Shown here piece by piece: positions 14,483-24,266 of a DNA stretch of 64,000 nucleotides. Each line of letters begins with the position of its first letter. The first letter of the stretch is position 1. The DNA comes from Lientehia sp934351765 (GTDB lineage Bacteria > Bacillota > Clostridia > Lachnospirales > Lachnospiraceae), in the NCBI RefSeq assembly GCF_052118925.1, contig NZ_JBQKGG010000008.1, positions 38,221 to 102,220 of the forward strand. The letters are read 5' to 3'. Under the pieces are notes generated by a model. That model saw only the letters and a list, made by a program, of their open reading frames with translations, did no database searches and was not told the DNA's origin. The position numbers were made by a program, and so were the translations under genes.

Positions 14483-16635
14483 TACGAATCCTCCTCCGGC
14501 ATAAAATCAATGGTACTGCCCACCCGGTCAACTGCCATGACGCGGACACGGATCTTCTGGCCCAGCTTATAAATCTTTCCCGTTCCGACGCCCACAAGGC
14601 GGTACTGTTTTTCATCAAACTCATAGTAATCGCTGTCCATGGCTGCCAGAGCGATCATTCCCTCCACTGTATTTGGAAGCTCTACATACATTCCCCAGCC
14701 GGTCACGCCGGAGATCACGCCGTCATAAACCTCACCGATCCGATGAGCCATGTACTGGCATTTTTTCATCTTCTCCACTTCCCGCTCGGCATCGTCTGCC
14801 TGCCGTTCCTTGTTGGAGCACTGGACACAGACAGCCGGAAGGCAGTCTTCATAATGCTCCTGCCGCCTCTGATCCATATGGCCGCTCAGGGCATCGCTCA
14901 TGATCCGGTGGATCTGCAGATCCGGATAACGGCGGATGGGCGAGGTGAAATGGCAGTAATACTTGGCTGCCAGCCCGAAATGTCCGATACAGTCTGTCTG
15001 ATATCGGGCACGTTTCATGGAGCGCAGCGTCAAACGGCTGATGAGATCCTCCTCCGGTGCATCCTGGATCTTTGCCAGCAGCTTCTGAAGCTCTCCCGGA
15101 TGGATTTCTTCCTGATTTGTCCGGAGATGATACCCGAAATTGCTGATCAAAAGCCCCAGCTCCCGAATCTTATCGGGATCGGGATTTTCATGGGTCCGAT
15201 AGACAAAGGGCTGTCCCTGCCAGTAATAATCCTCCGCCACCGTTTCATTGGCCAGCAGCATGAAATCCTCGATAAGCATGGTTGCCGCATTGCGCTCATA
15301 AGCCTTGATCTCCACCGGCCGTCCTTTCTCATCCAGAAGGATCCTGCTCTCCGGAAAATCAAAATCGATGGAGCCGCGCTTCCGGCGCTTTTCCCGCAGA
15401 ATATCCGACAATTTCTTCATCCGAAGAAACAGCGGCACAAACTCCTCATGCTCTTTCTCTGCCGTTTCATCACCGGAAATCACCGCATTAACTGCCGTAT
15501 AGGTCATGCGCCGATCCACCCGGATCACAGACTTTCCGATTTCATGGCCCAGAACACGCCCCTTCTGATCAATTTCCATGATACAGCTGAAGGCCAGCCT
15601 GTCTGCACCGGCATTCAACGAACAGATCCCGTTGGACAGCTCCTTCGGCAGCATGGGGATCACCCGATCCACCAGATACACGCTGGTTCCGCGGCTCAAT
15701 GCCTCCTTATCCAGCGCCGTTCCCTCCTTCACATAATGGGACACATCCGCGATATGTACGCCGAGGCGGTACACACCGTTCTTTTCCGAAAGGGTAATGG
15801 CATCATCCAGATCCTTCGCATCCTCTCCGTCTATGGTTACCGTCTGGAGATCCCGAAAATCCATGCGGCCCTCCCGCTCCTCCGGAAGCACCTCCGTGGG
15901 GATTTTTCTTACCTCCTCCATGACCTGCGCCGGAAACTCACTTTCAAAGCCGTAAGCCTTTGCCACTGATAAAATATCCACGCCCGGGGCATTCGCCGGT
16001 CCCAGGATCTCCACCACGCGGCCCTCGGGATTCTTTCTGGCATTTCCATAATCCAGGATTTCTACCAGAACCCGTTCCCCGTTGTCCGCTTCCATGGAAG
16101 CCTCCTCCGGGATAAACACATCGTTCCCCAGCTTCAGATTTACCGGCACAGCAAAGCCGAAATTCTTACATTTTTCATAGGTAGCAACGATCTGTTTATG
16201 GGCACGTTCCAGTACCCGAACCACACGGCCCTCGGGATTTTTCCGGCGCCCATAGGAATGTCCGTAAAGCAGCGCTGCCTGGACGGTATCGCCGTCCATG
16301 GCGGTTCCCGTTTCGGTCTCCGGAATAAATAAATCCTGCTGCTTTTCTTTTCCCGGCTCCGTTTCTCTTGTCACAAATCCAAAGCCCTTTTTATTTCCAA
16401 GAAAGGTTCCCGTGATCAGAAAGTTTTCCGCCAGTGCATACTTTCCCCTCTTGGATATTCCGATCTTTCCCTCGGACAGCAGTGCATCCAGCACTGCCTG
16501 GAGCGCCGGGCGCTCCTCTCTCGGCACCCCCAGAAGGATCGCCAGTTCCTTCACCTTCATGGGCACATAATCTTTATGATGAAACAGCTCCAGAAGCCGT
16601 TTCTTCTGTTCTTCCAAAACTTTTTTTTCTTCCAT
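14482..16635 (-). CDS. rnr: Ribonuclease R
   Basis: 717-aa 3'-5' exoribonuclease. Order of parts: N-terminal winged-helix region (about 1-60), cold-shock OB domains (about 65-220), catalytic RNB domain with FRDLQTVTIDGEDAKDLDDAI (metal-binding Asp cluster), and a C-terminal S1 domain ending near residue 715 (GEVYDGVISGVTGWGMYVELP). It degrades structured RNA and, in known systems, acts with tmRNA/SmpB on non-stop messages. The start at 16635 has a GGAG site six bases upstream. It follows secG on the same strand. Confidence 0.96.
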   Translation of the reverse strand: MEEKKVLEEQKKRLLELFHHKDYVPMKVKELAILLGVPREERPALQAVLDALLSEGKIGISKRGKYALAENFLITGTFLGNKKGFGFVTRETEPGKEKQQDLFIPETETGTAMDGDTVQAALLYGHSYGRRKNPEGRVVRVLERAHKQIVATYEKCKNFGFAVPVNLKLGNDVFIPEEASMEADNGERVLVEILDYGNARKNPEGRVVEILGPANAPGVDILSVAKAYGFESEFPAQVMEEVRKIPTEVLPEEREGRMDFRDLQTVTIDGEDAKDLDDAITLSEKNGVYRLGVHIADVSHYVKEGTALDKEALSRGTSVYLVDRVIPMLPKELSNGICSLNAGADRLAFSCIMEIDQKGRVLGHEIGKSVIRVDRRMTYTAVNAVISGDETAEKEHEEFVPLFLRMKKLSDILREKRRKRGSIDFDFPESRILLDEKGRPVEIKAYERNAATMLIEDFMLLANETVAEDYYWQGQPFVYRTHENPDPDKIRELGLLISNFGYHLRTNQEEIHPGELQKLLAKIQDAPEEDLISRLTLRSMKRARYQTDCIGHFGLAAKYYCHFTSPIRRYPDLQIHRIMSDALSGHMDQRRQEHYEDCLPAVCVQCSNKERQADDAEREVEKMKKCQYMAHRIGEVYDGVISGVTGWGMYVELPNTVEGMIALAAMDSDYYEFDEKQYRLVGVGTGKIYKLGQKIRVRVMAVDRVGSTIDFMPEEDS

Positions 16636-16650
16636 ATTTCTCCATAAAAT

Positions 16651-16704
16651 AGGACCCGTTCACCGCCAGGTTATCATCTGTGCCTTGGCCGGTAATCGGG
16701 TCCT
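16651..16704 (-). terminator. Hairpin between secG and rnr (possible attenuator)
   Basis: Arms AGGACCCG and CGGGTCCT flank a 38-base loop; on the minus strand the distal arm is followed by ATTTTATGG, which includes the rnr ribosome binding region. It may partly terminate secG transcripts or shield the rnr start. On the plus strand it is followed by a better T run, but no plus-strand gene precedes it. Confidence 0.4.
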
Positions 16705-16728
16705 GTTTTTTCTGTTCACAATTTCTGA

Positions 16729-16965
16729 TTAGAGAATATTCAGAACAAGGGCAAGTACAAAGAAAAGAACCGCCGCATACTTGGTGAGCTTTTCCAGCTT
16801 TCCCTCTGCCGAACGTCCCTTGTTTTTCTCCCAGAATGTTCCGGAACCACCGCTGATGGAACCGGTAAGGCCAGACTGATCGCCCTCCTGCATCAGCACG
16901 ATCACAACCATAGCCACACATATAATCAGGAAGATTACCGTTAAAATCACTTTAAGAACTGTCAT
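16729..16965 (-). CDS. secG: Preprotein translocase subunit SecG
   Basis: 78-aa membrane protein with two transmembrane helices (VILTVIFLIICVAMVVIVLMQ and AAVLFFVLALVLNIL) separated by a Gly/Ser-rich cytoplasmic loop containing SGLTGSISGGSGTFWEKNKGRS, diagnostic for SecG. It assists SecYE in protein export. The ATG at 16965 is seven bases after GGAGG; a GTG two codons earlier is possible. Upstream of rnr, an arrangement common in Firmicutes (secG-rnr-smpB). Confidence 0.93.
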   Translation of the reverse strand: MTVLKVILTVIFLIICVAMVVIVLMQEGDQSGLTGSISGGSGTFWEKNKGRSAEGKLEKLTKYAAVLFFVLALVLNIL

Positions 16966-17025
16966 TTCCACACCTCCTACAGTACAAACACAATTATCTT
17001 ACCATAAAAGACTTTTCTTGGCAAG

Positions 17026-17119
17026 CAGTTCGCACGGATTTCGGTGCTTTTTATCGCAGTTCAACACTAATTTCGGTGCTTTTTATCGCAGTTCGCACTG
17101 ATTTTAGTGCTTTTTTCTT
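17026..17119 (-). repeat. Three imperfect 32-bp tandem repeats behind enolase, hairpin-forming
   Basis: About three copies of a 32-bp unit, each ending GGTGCTTTTTATCGCAGTTC or a variant. On the minus strand each copy contains a small hairpin of the GCACTAAAATCAGTGC type. They lie immediately after eno (stop at 17130) and may be tandem terminators, with duplication by slippage. Confidence 0.6.
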
Positions 17120-17129
17120 TGCCAGCAGC

Positions 17130-18434
<1,305 letters not shown>

Positions 18435-18497
18435 GATCCGATCCTCCTTTTTGATTAGTGTGAAAAAAAGGAGTCCAGAATATGCAGACAAAAATTT

Positions 18498-18520
18498 CCC
18501 ATAAAAAATTTTTTCATGGG
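18498..18520. repeat. Inverted repeat in the eno leader
   Basis: Arms CCCATAAAAAA and TTTTTTCATGGG form an A/T-rich hairpin about 65 bp upstream of eno. It could shape the leader RNA or be a weak terminator. No regulator motif is recognised. Confidence 0.4.
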
Positions 18521-18563
18521 ACATACTTTCCTATGAAACGAAAACAGGGCCTTGCCCCATAAG

Positions 18564-18593
18564 AAAAACGTCCGCAGATTACTCTGCGGACGC
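18564..18593 (-). terminator. Intrinsic terminator of pheST
   Basis: On the minus strand GCGTCCGCAGA-GTAA-TCTGCGGACG is followed by TTTTTC. This is a near-perfect hairpin plus T run, 16 bp after the pheT stop codon. Confidence 0.9.
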
Positions 18594-18609
18594 CTCATAT
18601 ATTCTGATT

Positions 18610-21024
18610 TTACGCACGAAGCTCGATTCCCATTTCCTTCAGATCCTTTAAGATCTTCTCCATGATGGCGCTTACATCCTTGTCTTCCAGGGTACGGTCA
18701 GCCGCACGGAATGTGATGGAATAGGCTACAGACTTGCAGCCCTCCGCGATCTGGGAGCCTTCGTAAAGGTCAAACAAATGATAGGACTCCAAAAGCTTTC
18801 CGCCACGCTTCTCGATGATCTCTTCGACCTGGCCCACCAGGATGCTCTTGTCCATAACCATACTGATGTCACGGGTTACAGCCGGGAACTTGGCGATTCC
18901 GGTGTACTTGCGTTCGAAGCTTGCGCATGCCGTCACCTCCGGCATATCAAGAACGGCCACATAGGCCCGATCACCGATATTGTAGTTATCCAGCACATCG
19001 GGATGAACCTCGCCCAGATACCCCATGCACCGTCCGGCGTAATGGATCGCTGCCTGGCGGCCCGGATGCAGGAAGGGCTTTCCTGCCTTGGGATCATAGG
19101 TGATCTTCTCCGTCATGCCAAGGCGGTCGAAGATTTCCTCGATAACCCCCTTTAAGGTGAAGAAATCACCGTCTCCGTAGAAGCCAAGCGTCATCTGCAT
19201 GCGCTCGTCGGGAAGCTCGGTTAAAGGCAGAGCCTTGGGCAGATAGATGTTGCCCAGCTCATAAAGCTTCACATTCTTGTTTCTTCGGTTATAGTTCGTT
19301 GCCAGAGACGTCAGCATACCATTAAGAGAAATCGTTCTCATGATGCTGAAGTCCTCGCCCAGCGGATTCATGATGGTAACGGTCCGGCGCAGCGGAGAAT
19401 CTGCCGGCAGACAGAGCTTGTCAAACACCTTGGGGCTTTCGAAGGAATAGGTCATGCCCTGGGAATAACCGCAAAACTCTGCTACCTCGCGGACGGCCTG
19501 CTCCACACGAAGCTTAAAGGAAAGCTTTCCGGTGGTCGCCTCACCAGAGGGCAGGGTTGTCGGAATGTTCGCATAGCCAAAGAACCTTGCTACCTCTTCG
19601 GCAATATCAGCTTCACATACAAGATCCTGTCGGAAGGTCGGTGCGATTACCGTATCACCGTCCACCTCTACTTCCAGCGGTTTAAAATAAGAAACCATAT
19701 CTTCTCTGGACACACTGGTTCCAAGAAGCCTGTTGATCTTATCCGGATTAAACGGAATCCTCCTCGGCTCCGACTTCTTTGTGCATACGTCGATCATACC
19801 GCCGACTACCTCGCCGCAGCCAAGCTCCTCGATGAGCTGGCAGGCACGGTTGATGGCAGCTTCTGCGTTGTTGGGATCCAGTCCTTTTTCATACTTTCCG
19901 GATGCATCGGTACGAAGGCCGAGACGCTTGGCAGAAAGGCGGATATTCGTTCCATCGAAGCAGGCGCTCTCAAACAGGACCGTCTTGACATTCTCGGTGA
20001 TCTTGGAATTTTCACCGCCCATGATACCGGCAATGCCGACTTCCTTCTCGGCATCGTTGATCATGAGAATGTCCTTGTCCAGGGTTCTCATCTGGCCGTC
20101 CAGAGTCTGGAACTGGTCGCCGTCCTTGGCACGCTTCACAATGATCTTATGACCGGCAATGGTGTCCAGGTCAAAGGCATGCATGGGCTGGCCGTACTCT
20201 TCCATAACGTAGTTGGTAATATCCACAAGGTTGTTGATGGGACGGATTCCGCTGGCTGCCAGACGGCGCTGCATCCACTCCGGAGACGGTCCGATCTTGA
20301 TATTCTTTACCACACGACCGCAGTAACGGGGGCAGAGATCGGTGTCAGCTACCTCCACGGAAGCATAATCATGAACATCTTCCTCATTGCCCTTTACTTC
20401 GGGAACCGGCGGAACAAACTTCTTTCCGAAGGTTGCTGCTGCCTCTCTGGCGATTCCGAGGATGCTGTAGCAGTCTACCCGGTTGGAGGTAATTTCATAT
20501 TCAAATACCACATCATGAAGACCGAGGATCTCAACGGCATCTGCTCCCACGGGAGTATCTTCCTTCATAATATAAATACCGTACTCCGGTGCATCGGGAT
20601 ACATATCCTTAGAGGAACCAAGCTCCTCGATGGAGCACATCATACCGTCAGATTCCACGCCTCTTAATTTTCCCTTTTTGATCTTGATCCCGTCCTCAGG
20701 GAGCGCACCGCCGTCATGGCCGCCTGCTACCTTTCCGCCGTCCAGAACCACGGGAACCTTGTCCCCTTCCTTCACATTGGGAGCACCGGTAACGATCTGG
20801 ATCATCCTTTCACCGATATTCACCTGGCAGATGATCAGTTTGTCGGCATCGGGATGCTTTTCAATGGAAACGATCTGGCCGACCACGATCTTCTCCAGAT
20901 TTTTATCAAGACGCTCAAAGCCCTCGACCTTTGTTCCGGTCAGAGTCATGGCATCGGTATATTCCTGAGCCGTTACTTCAAGGTCAGGAACGTATGCTTT
21001 GATCCAGGATAACGCTGTATTCAT
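18610..21024 (-). CDS. pheT: Phenylalanine--tRNA ligase beta subunit
   Basis: 804 aa; with PheS forms the alpha2-beta2 enzyme charging tRNA-Phe. Order of parts: N-terminal tRNA-binding EMAP domain (about 40-150, VGQIVSIEKHPDADKLIICQVN), B3/B4 editing domain, B5 domain, and C-terminal anticodon-binding FDX-ACB domain (about 710-804, KFPAVTRDISMVMDKSILVGQ). The start has a GAGAGAGGAAG site. It follows pheS by 17 bp, so both are under the upstream T-box. Confidence 0.97.
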   Translation of the reverse strand: MNTALSWIKAYVPDLEVTAQEYTDAMTLTGTKVEGFERLDKNLEKIVVGQIVSIEKHPDADKLIICQVNIGERMIQIVTGAPNVKEGDKVPVVLDGGKVAGGHDGGALPEDGIKIKKGKLRGVESDGMMCSIEELGSSKDMYPDAPEYGIYIMKEDTPVGADAVEILGLHDVVFEYEITSNRVDCYSILGIAREAAATFGKKFVPPVPEVKGNEEDVHDYASVEVADTDLCPRYCGRVVKNIKIGPSPEWMQRRLAASGIRPINNLVDITNYVMEEYGQPMHAFDLDTIAGHKIIVKRAKDGDQFQTLDGQMRTLDKDILMINDAEKEVGIAGIMGGENSKITENVKTVLFESACFDGTNIRLSAKRLGLRTDASGKYEKGLDPNNAEAAINRACQLIEELGCGEVVGGMIDVCTKKSEPRRIPFNPDKINRLLGTSVSREDMVSYFKPLEVEVDGDTVIAPTFRQDLVCEADIAEEVARFFGYANIPTTLPSGEATTGKLSFKLRVEQAVREVAEFCGYSQGMTYSFESPKVFDKLCLPADSPLRRTVTIMNPLGEDFSIMRTISLNGMLTSLATNYNRRNKNVKLYELGNIYLPKALPLTELPDERMQMTLGFYGDGDFFTLKGVIEEIFDRLGMTEKITYDPKAGKPFLHPGRQAAIHYAGRCMGYLGEVHPDVLDNYNIGDRAYVAVLDMPEVTACASFERKYTGIAKFPAVTRDISMVMDKSILVGQVEEIIEKRGGKLLESYHLFDLYEGSQIAEGCKSVAYSITFRAADRTLEDKDVSAIMEKILKDLKEMGIELRA

Positions 21025-21041
21025 AACTTCCTCTCTTTCTC

Positions 21042-22061
21042 TTAGAACTGCTTCAGGAAACGGATATCGTTTTCATATAACAGACGCATGTCATCGATTT
21101 CATATTTCAGCAGGGCAATACGCTCCAGTCCGACGCCGAACGCAAAGCCGGAATACTCTTCAGGATCGATGTTGCACATCCGAAGCACATTGGGATGTAC
21201 CATACCACAGCCGAGGATCTCGATCCAGCCGCTGCCCTTGCAGAACCGGCAGCCCTTTCCATGACACTTAAAGCAGGTCACATCCACCTCGGCACTGGGC
21301 TCTGTGAACGGGAAATGATGAGGACGGAATTTTACCTTTGTATCCTCGCCGAACAGCTCCCTGGCAAACTCCGCCAGTGTTCCCTTCAGGTCTGCAAAGG
21401 TGATGTTCTTATCGACAACCAGGCCCTCGATCTGATGGAAGGAAGGCGAATGGGTCGCATCCACCTCATCGGAACGGAACACACGGCCGGGAGCAATGAT
21501 CCGAATAGGAAGCTCTCTGGTCTCCATGGTACGGACCTGTACCGGAGAGGTCTGACTGCGGAGCAGGATCCTGTCATTAATATAGAACGTATCCTGCTCA
21601 TCTCTTGCCGGATGCCCCTTCGGTATATTCAGTGCTTCAAAATTGTAATAATCGTATTCCACTTCAGGACCTTCCACTACCTCATAGCCCATGCCGACGA
21701 AGATCCGCTCTACCTCATCCAAAGCAACCGTGTTGGGATGCTTATGTCCCACATGATTCTTCTTTGCGGGAAGAGTCACATCAATGACCTCTCTCTTTAA
21801 CTTTTCTTCTCTTGCATGCTTGGCAAGCTTGGCTCTTGCCTCCTCCATCTTTTCCTCGATGGCGGCACGGGTCTCATTGACCATCTGACCGACCTTAGGA
21901 CGATCCTCCGGTGCAACATCCTTCATGCTCTTTAATACACTGGTCAATTCTCCCTTTTTGCCGAGATAAGCAACCTTGATCTCATTTAAGGTCTCCAGCG
22001 CATCGGAATCAGCGATCCGCTCCAGCGCGGCCTGTCTGATCTTCTCCAGCTTTTCTTTCAT
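21042..22061 (-). CDS. pheS: Phenylalanine--tRNA ligase alpha subunit
   Basis: 339-aa catalytic subunit, class II aaRS. The N-terminal coiled coil (about 1-85) binds tRNA; the core holds motif 2 around PGRVFRSDEVDATHSPSFHQIEGLVVD and motif 3 FGVGLERIALLKY. A CxxC-like segment (CFKCHGKGCRFCKGSGW) is the zinc-like insert common in bacterial PheS. The ATG at 22061 follows AAGGAGAG; a longer frame beginning at 22118 lies in the leader and is rejected. Confidence 0.96.
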   Translation of the reverse strand: MKEKLEKIRQAALERIADSDALETLNEIKVAYLGKKGELTSVLKSMKDVAPEDRPKVGQMVNETRAAIEEKMEEARAKLAKHAREEKLKREVIDVTLPAKKNHVGHKHPNTVALDEVERIFVGMGYEVVEGPEVEYDYYNFEALNIPKGHPARDEQDTFYINDRILLRSQTSPVQVRTMETRELPIRIIAPGRVFRSDEVDATHSPSFHQIEGLVVDKNITFADLKGTLAEFARELFGEDTKVKFRPHHFPFTEPSAEVDVTCFKCHGKGCRFCKGSGWIEILGCGMVHPNVLRMCNIDPEEYSGFAFGVGLERIALLKYEIDDMRLLYENDIRFLKQF

Positions 22062-22131
22062 AACGCTCTCCTTTTCTTCATAAAGTCCTATGAAACCATT
22101 GTATTTCACCGGACGCAAATTCCCGTGGAAT

Positions 22132-22172
22132 TTTTTTATTTCATAGAAAGAACTTTCCTATGAAATAAAAAA
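22132..22172. repeat. Long inverted repeat between T-box terminator and pheS
   Basis: Arms TTTTTTATTTCATAG/CTATGAAATAAAAAA extend through AAAG/CTTT around a two-base loop with one bulge. On the minus strand the first arm includes the U run of the T-box terminator. In read-through RNA it would form a stable hairpin about 70 nt before the pheS start. Confidence 0.6.
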
Positions 22173-22440
22173 TCCCTCTGCCTTTCGGCAAAGGGACGAT
22201 GTTCTCGCGGTACCACCCTGATTCCTGTTTTCACAGGCTCTCATACTCCGTCTAACGCGCGGCTTACGTTATCTCTTACTGATCACTCCGTTTCGCCGGC
22301 CGGTTTTACCGGTCTTCACCTGCGGGTTCTGTTGGGAGATACGGCTCCCGTGGGAATTTCAATGCACGCCTGAACTCAAGGGGGCTTTCAGCCGGTGGCC
22401 TCCTCTCTCTGACAGAAAGCGCTGCATCTAATAACACGTT
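22166..22440 (-). promoter_or_regulatory. T-box leader of pheST (tRNA-Phe responsive)
   Basis: The minus strand carries the T-box core AGGGTGGTACCGCG (22219-22206), followed by a terminator CCCTTTGCC-GAAA-GGCAGAGGG plus TTTTTT (about 22195-22167). The upstream stem I region reaches about 22440. Uncharged tRNA-Phe should stabilise the antiterminator and raise pheST expression. A candidate TTC specifier lies in GAAATTCCC near 22350; that assignment is tentative. Confidence 0.9.
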
Positions 22441-22600
22441 CATCGCCTTTTTTGTATAAACCTATGACATATTTTAACATAATCTTTCTTCTTGTCAAGG
22501 GATTCTTTGCTCCGTGCCCGGCTTTCCGCTTGAAATTTCATCTGCTTCATGCTATGATTTCATGGATGAAACCGCCGGACAGCGGCAGACGAGGTGTCAA

Positions 22601-23539
22601 ATGAAACGATTTCGGATCTTTTTGGGAAAAATCATAAACAATATCTTTGAGGATAAGCTTACGGTCTATGCAGCGCAGGTTTCTTTTTTTATTGTCATTT
22701 CCGCGCTCCCCATTATCATGCTGGTGATTCCGCTGATCCAGTTTCTGATCCCCTTTTCCAGGGAAACCATGACCAGCACGATCCTGGCAGTTCTTCCAAA
22801 CTCTTCGGAGCTTCAGAATCTGGTTTTAAGCCTGATCAACGACGTTTACACCAACTCTGCAGGAACCATCGTTTCGATTTCCACGGTTACGGTCCTCTGG
22901 TCTGCATCCAAAGCCATCTACTCGCTCCAGCAGGGCCTCAACAACATTGCTCATATTAAGGAAACAAGAAACGTGGTGGTCCAGCGCCTGCTGTCCATCG
23001 TTTACACCGTTGGCTTTGTATTTGTCCTGATCTTCGCCATCGGTGTCCTGCTGTTCGGCAACCGCCTTCAGCTTCTTCTGGAATCCTGGCTTCCCCATCT
23101 GGCTCAGTTTTCCGCAGTGATCATTTTTTTCCGTGCCGGTTTTTCCGTTGCTCTGTTCATGCTGTTCTTTGTATTTATCTACACGATCCTGCCAAACACC
23201 AGGCTTTCCTTCTGGCGGCAGATCCCCGGAGCAGCCTTTACTACCTTCGGCTGGATGATCTTTTCCTATGTGTATTCGCTCTACATTGACCATGTGGCAA
23301 ACTTTTCTTATATTTACGGCAGTCTGACCGCTTTAATCCTCTTAATGCTCTGGCTGTATATCTGCATGAACATCGTCCTGCTGGGCGCAGTTCTCAACAA
23401 GCTCCTGACAGACAGCGCCGATGAAAAAAAACGGCTCCGGAAAACCAATCAGACAACACCGAAGGAACCTGCATCTCCCCAGGAAGCCCCTGTCTCCGAC
23501 GGAAAAGCCCCGACCTCCCATAAGGATTCCGGTTCGTGA
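22601..23539 (+). CDS. YihY/BrkB family membrane protein
   Basis: 312 aa with about six transmembrane segments. The N-terminal block (FEDKLTVYAAQVSFFIVISALPIIMLVIPL) and the SLTALILLMLWLYICMNIVLLGAVLN C-terminal block are typical of the YihY/UPF0761 family. A hydrophilic Pro/Ser-rich tail follows (about 275-312). The family was once called ribonuclease BN by mistake; its function is not settled. The ATG at 22601 follows GAGGTG. It is transcribed alone and ended by a terminator at 23651. Confidence 0.85.
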   Translation: MKRFRIFLGKIINNIFEDKLTVYAAQVSFFIVISALPIIMLVIPLIQFLIPFSRETMTSTILAVLPNSSELQNLVLSLINDVYTNSAGTIVSISTVTVLWSASKAIYSLQQGLNNIAHIKETRNVVVQRLLSIVYTVGFVFVLIFAIGVLLFGNRLQLLLESWLPHLAQFSAVIIFFRAGFSVALFMLFFVFIYTILPNTRLSFWRQIPGAAFTTFGWMIFSYVYSLYIDHVANFSYIYGSLTALILLMLWLYICMNIVLLGAVLNKLLTDSADEKKRLRKTNQTTPKEPASPQEAPVSDGKAPTSHKDSGS

Positions 23540-23565
23540 ATAAATTATCAGATAATAGAATTATT

Positions 23566-23583
23566 TTGTTAAAATATGAACAA
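23566..23583. promoter_or_regulatory. Rex-like operator candidate
   Basis: TTGTTAA-AATA-TGAACAA matches the Rex consensus TTGTTAA-N4-TTAACAA with one mismatch. Rex senses NADH/NAD+ and often controls hydrogenase operons. However, a terminator (23651-23698) lies between this site and the likely hydrogenase promoter, so a direct role is doubtful. Confidence 0.35.
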
Positions 23584-23650
23584 TATTTTCAGGGAAGTCA
23601 TTAAAAACAATCGACATTTTCAAAAAAGTGAACTTTTCTGAATTTCAAGG

Positions 23651-23698
23651 CCGAACTGATTGATTTGCCAAAAACAGTTCGGTATTTTTGTTGTTTTT
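23651..23698 (+). terminator. Intrinsic terminator of the YihY gene
   Basis: Arms CCGAACTG (23651-23658) and CAGTTCGG (23675-23682) are followed by TATTTTTGTTGTTTTT. It isolates the hydrogenase operon from the upstream gene. Confidence 0.75.
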
Positions 23699-23743
23699 CA
23701 CTGTATTTATTTTTTATAAAACATGGTAAGATTTTTGCAAAAG

Positions 23744-23749
23744 TATAAT
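23744..23749 (+). promoter_or_regulatory. Likely -10 box of the hydrogenase operon
   Basis: A consensus TATAAT sits 40 bp before the first hydrogenase gene. No good -35 box is found at 16-18 bp, suggesting activator dependence or a weak promoter. Confidence 0.4.
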
Positions 23750-23789
23750 TTTATACGAGATAGCCAAAAATTTAACAGGAGGTCAAACC

Positions 23790-24266
23790 ATGCTCGATCA
23801 GACGTATTACCGGAAAGCCGATGAGATCATCGACCATTACGGTCGAAAGGCTGCTTCTCTCATTCCGATCATGCAGGACATCCAGGCGGAGTATCGTTAT
23901 CTGCCCGGTGAGCTGTTAACCTATGTCGCGAAGCAAATCGGCGTCACCGAAACAAAGGCTTACAGTGTAGCAACCTTTTATGAAAACTTCTCCTTTGAAG
24001 CCAAGGGAAAATATGTCATTAAGGTATGCGACGGCACCGCCTGTCATGTCCGCAAATCCACTCCGGTCCTGGAAGCACTTTTCAAAGAACTGGGACTCAA
24101 CAAGAAGAAACATACCACGGACGATATGATGTTCACCGTAGAGACGGTATCCTGTCTCGGCGCCTGCGGACTCGCACCGACCATGATGGTCGGCGAGGAG
24201 GTACACCCATCCATGACACCGGAAAAGGCACTGGAAATCATTCATGAACTGAGGGGGAAAGGCTGA
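23790..24266 (+). CDS. NuoE-like [2Fe-2S] subunit of bifurcating hydrogenase
   Basis: 158-aa thioredoxin-like ferredoxin subunit. Four cysteines at 80, 85, 122 and 126 (CDGTAC and CLGAC) ligate one [2Fe-2S] cluster. It matches HydC/HndA, the small subunit of NAD(P)-linked [FeFe] hydrogenases, and complex I NuoE. It passes electrons between the flavin subunit and the rest of the complex. The start has GGAGG; the stop overlaps the next start (TGATG), so it is the first gene of a coupled three-gene operon. Confidence 0.93.
   Translation: MLDQTYYRKADEIIDHYGRKAASLIPIMQDIQAEYRYLPGELLTYVAKQIGVTETKAYSVATFYENFSFEAKGKYVIKVCDGTACHVRKSTPVLEALFKELGLNKKKHTTDDMMFTVETVSCLGACGLAPTMMVGEEVHPSMTPEKALEIIHELRGKG

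Noticed and set aside
14476..15969. 497-codon plus-strand open frame opposite rnr
   Set aside because: RNase R on the minus strand has all domains and normal length; the antisense frame shows no family features.
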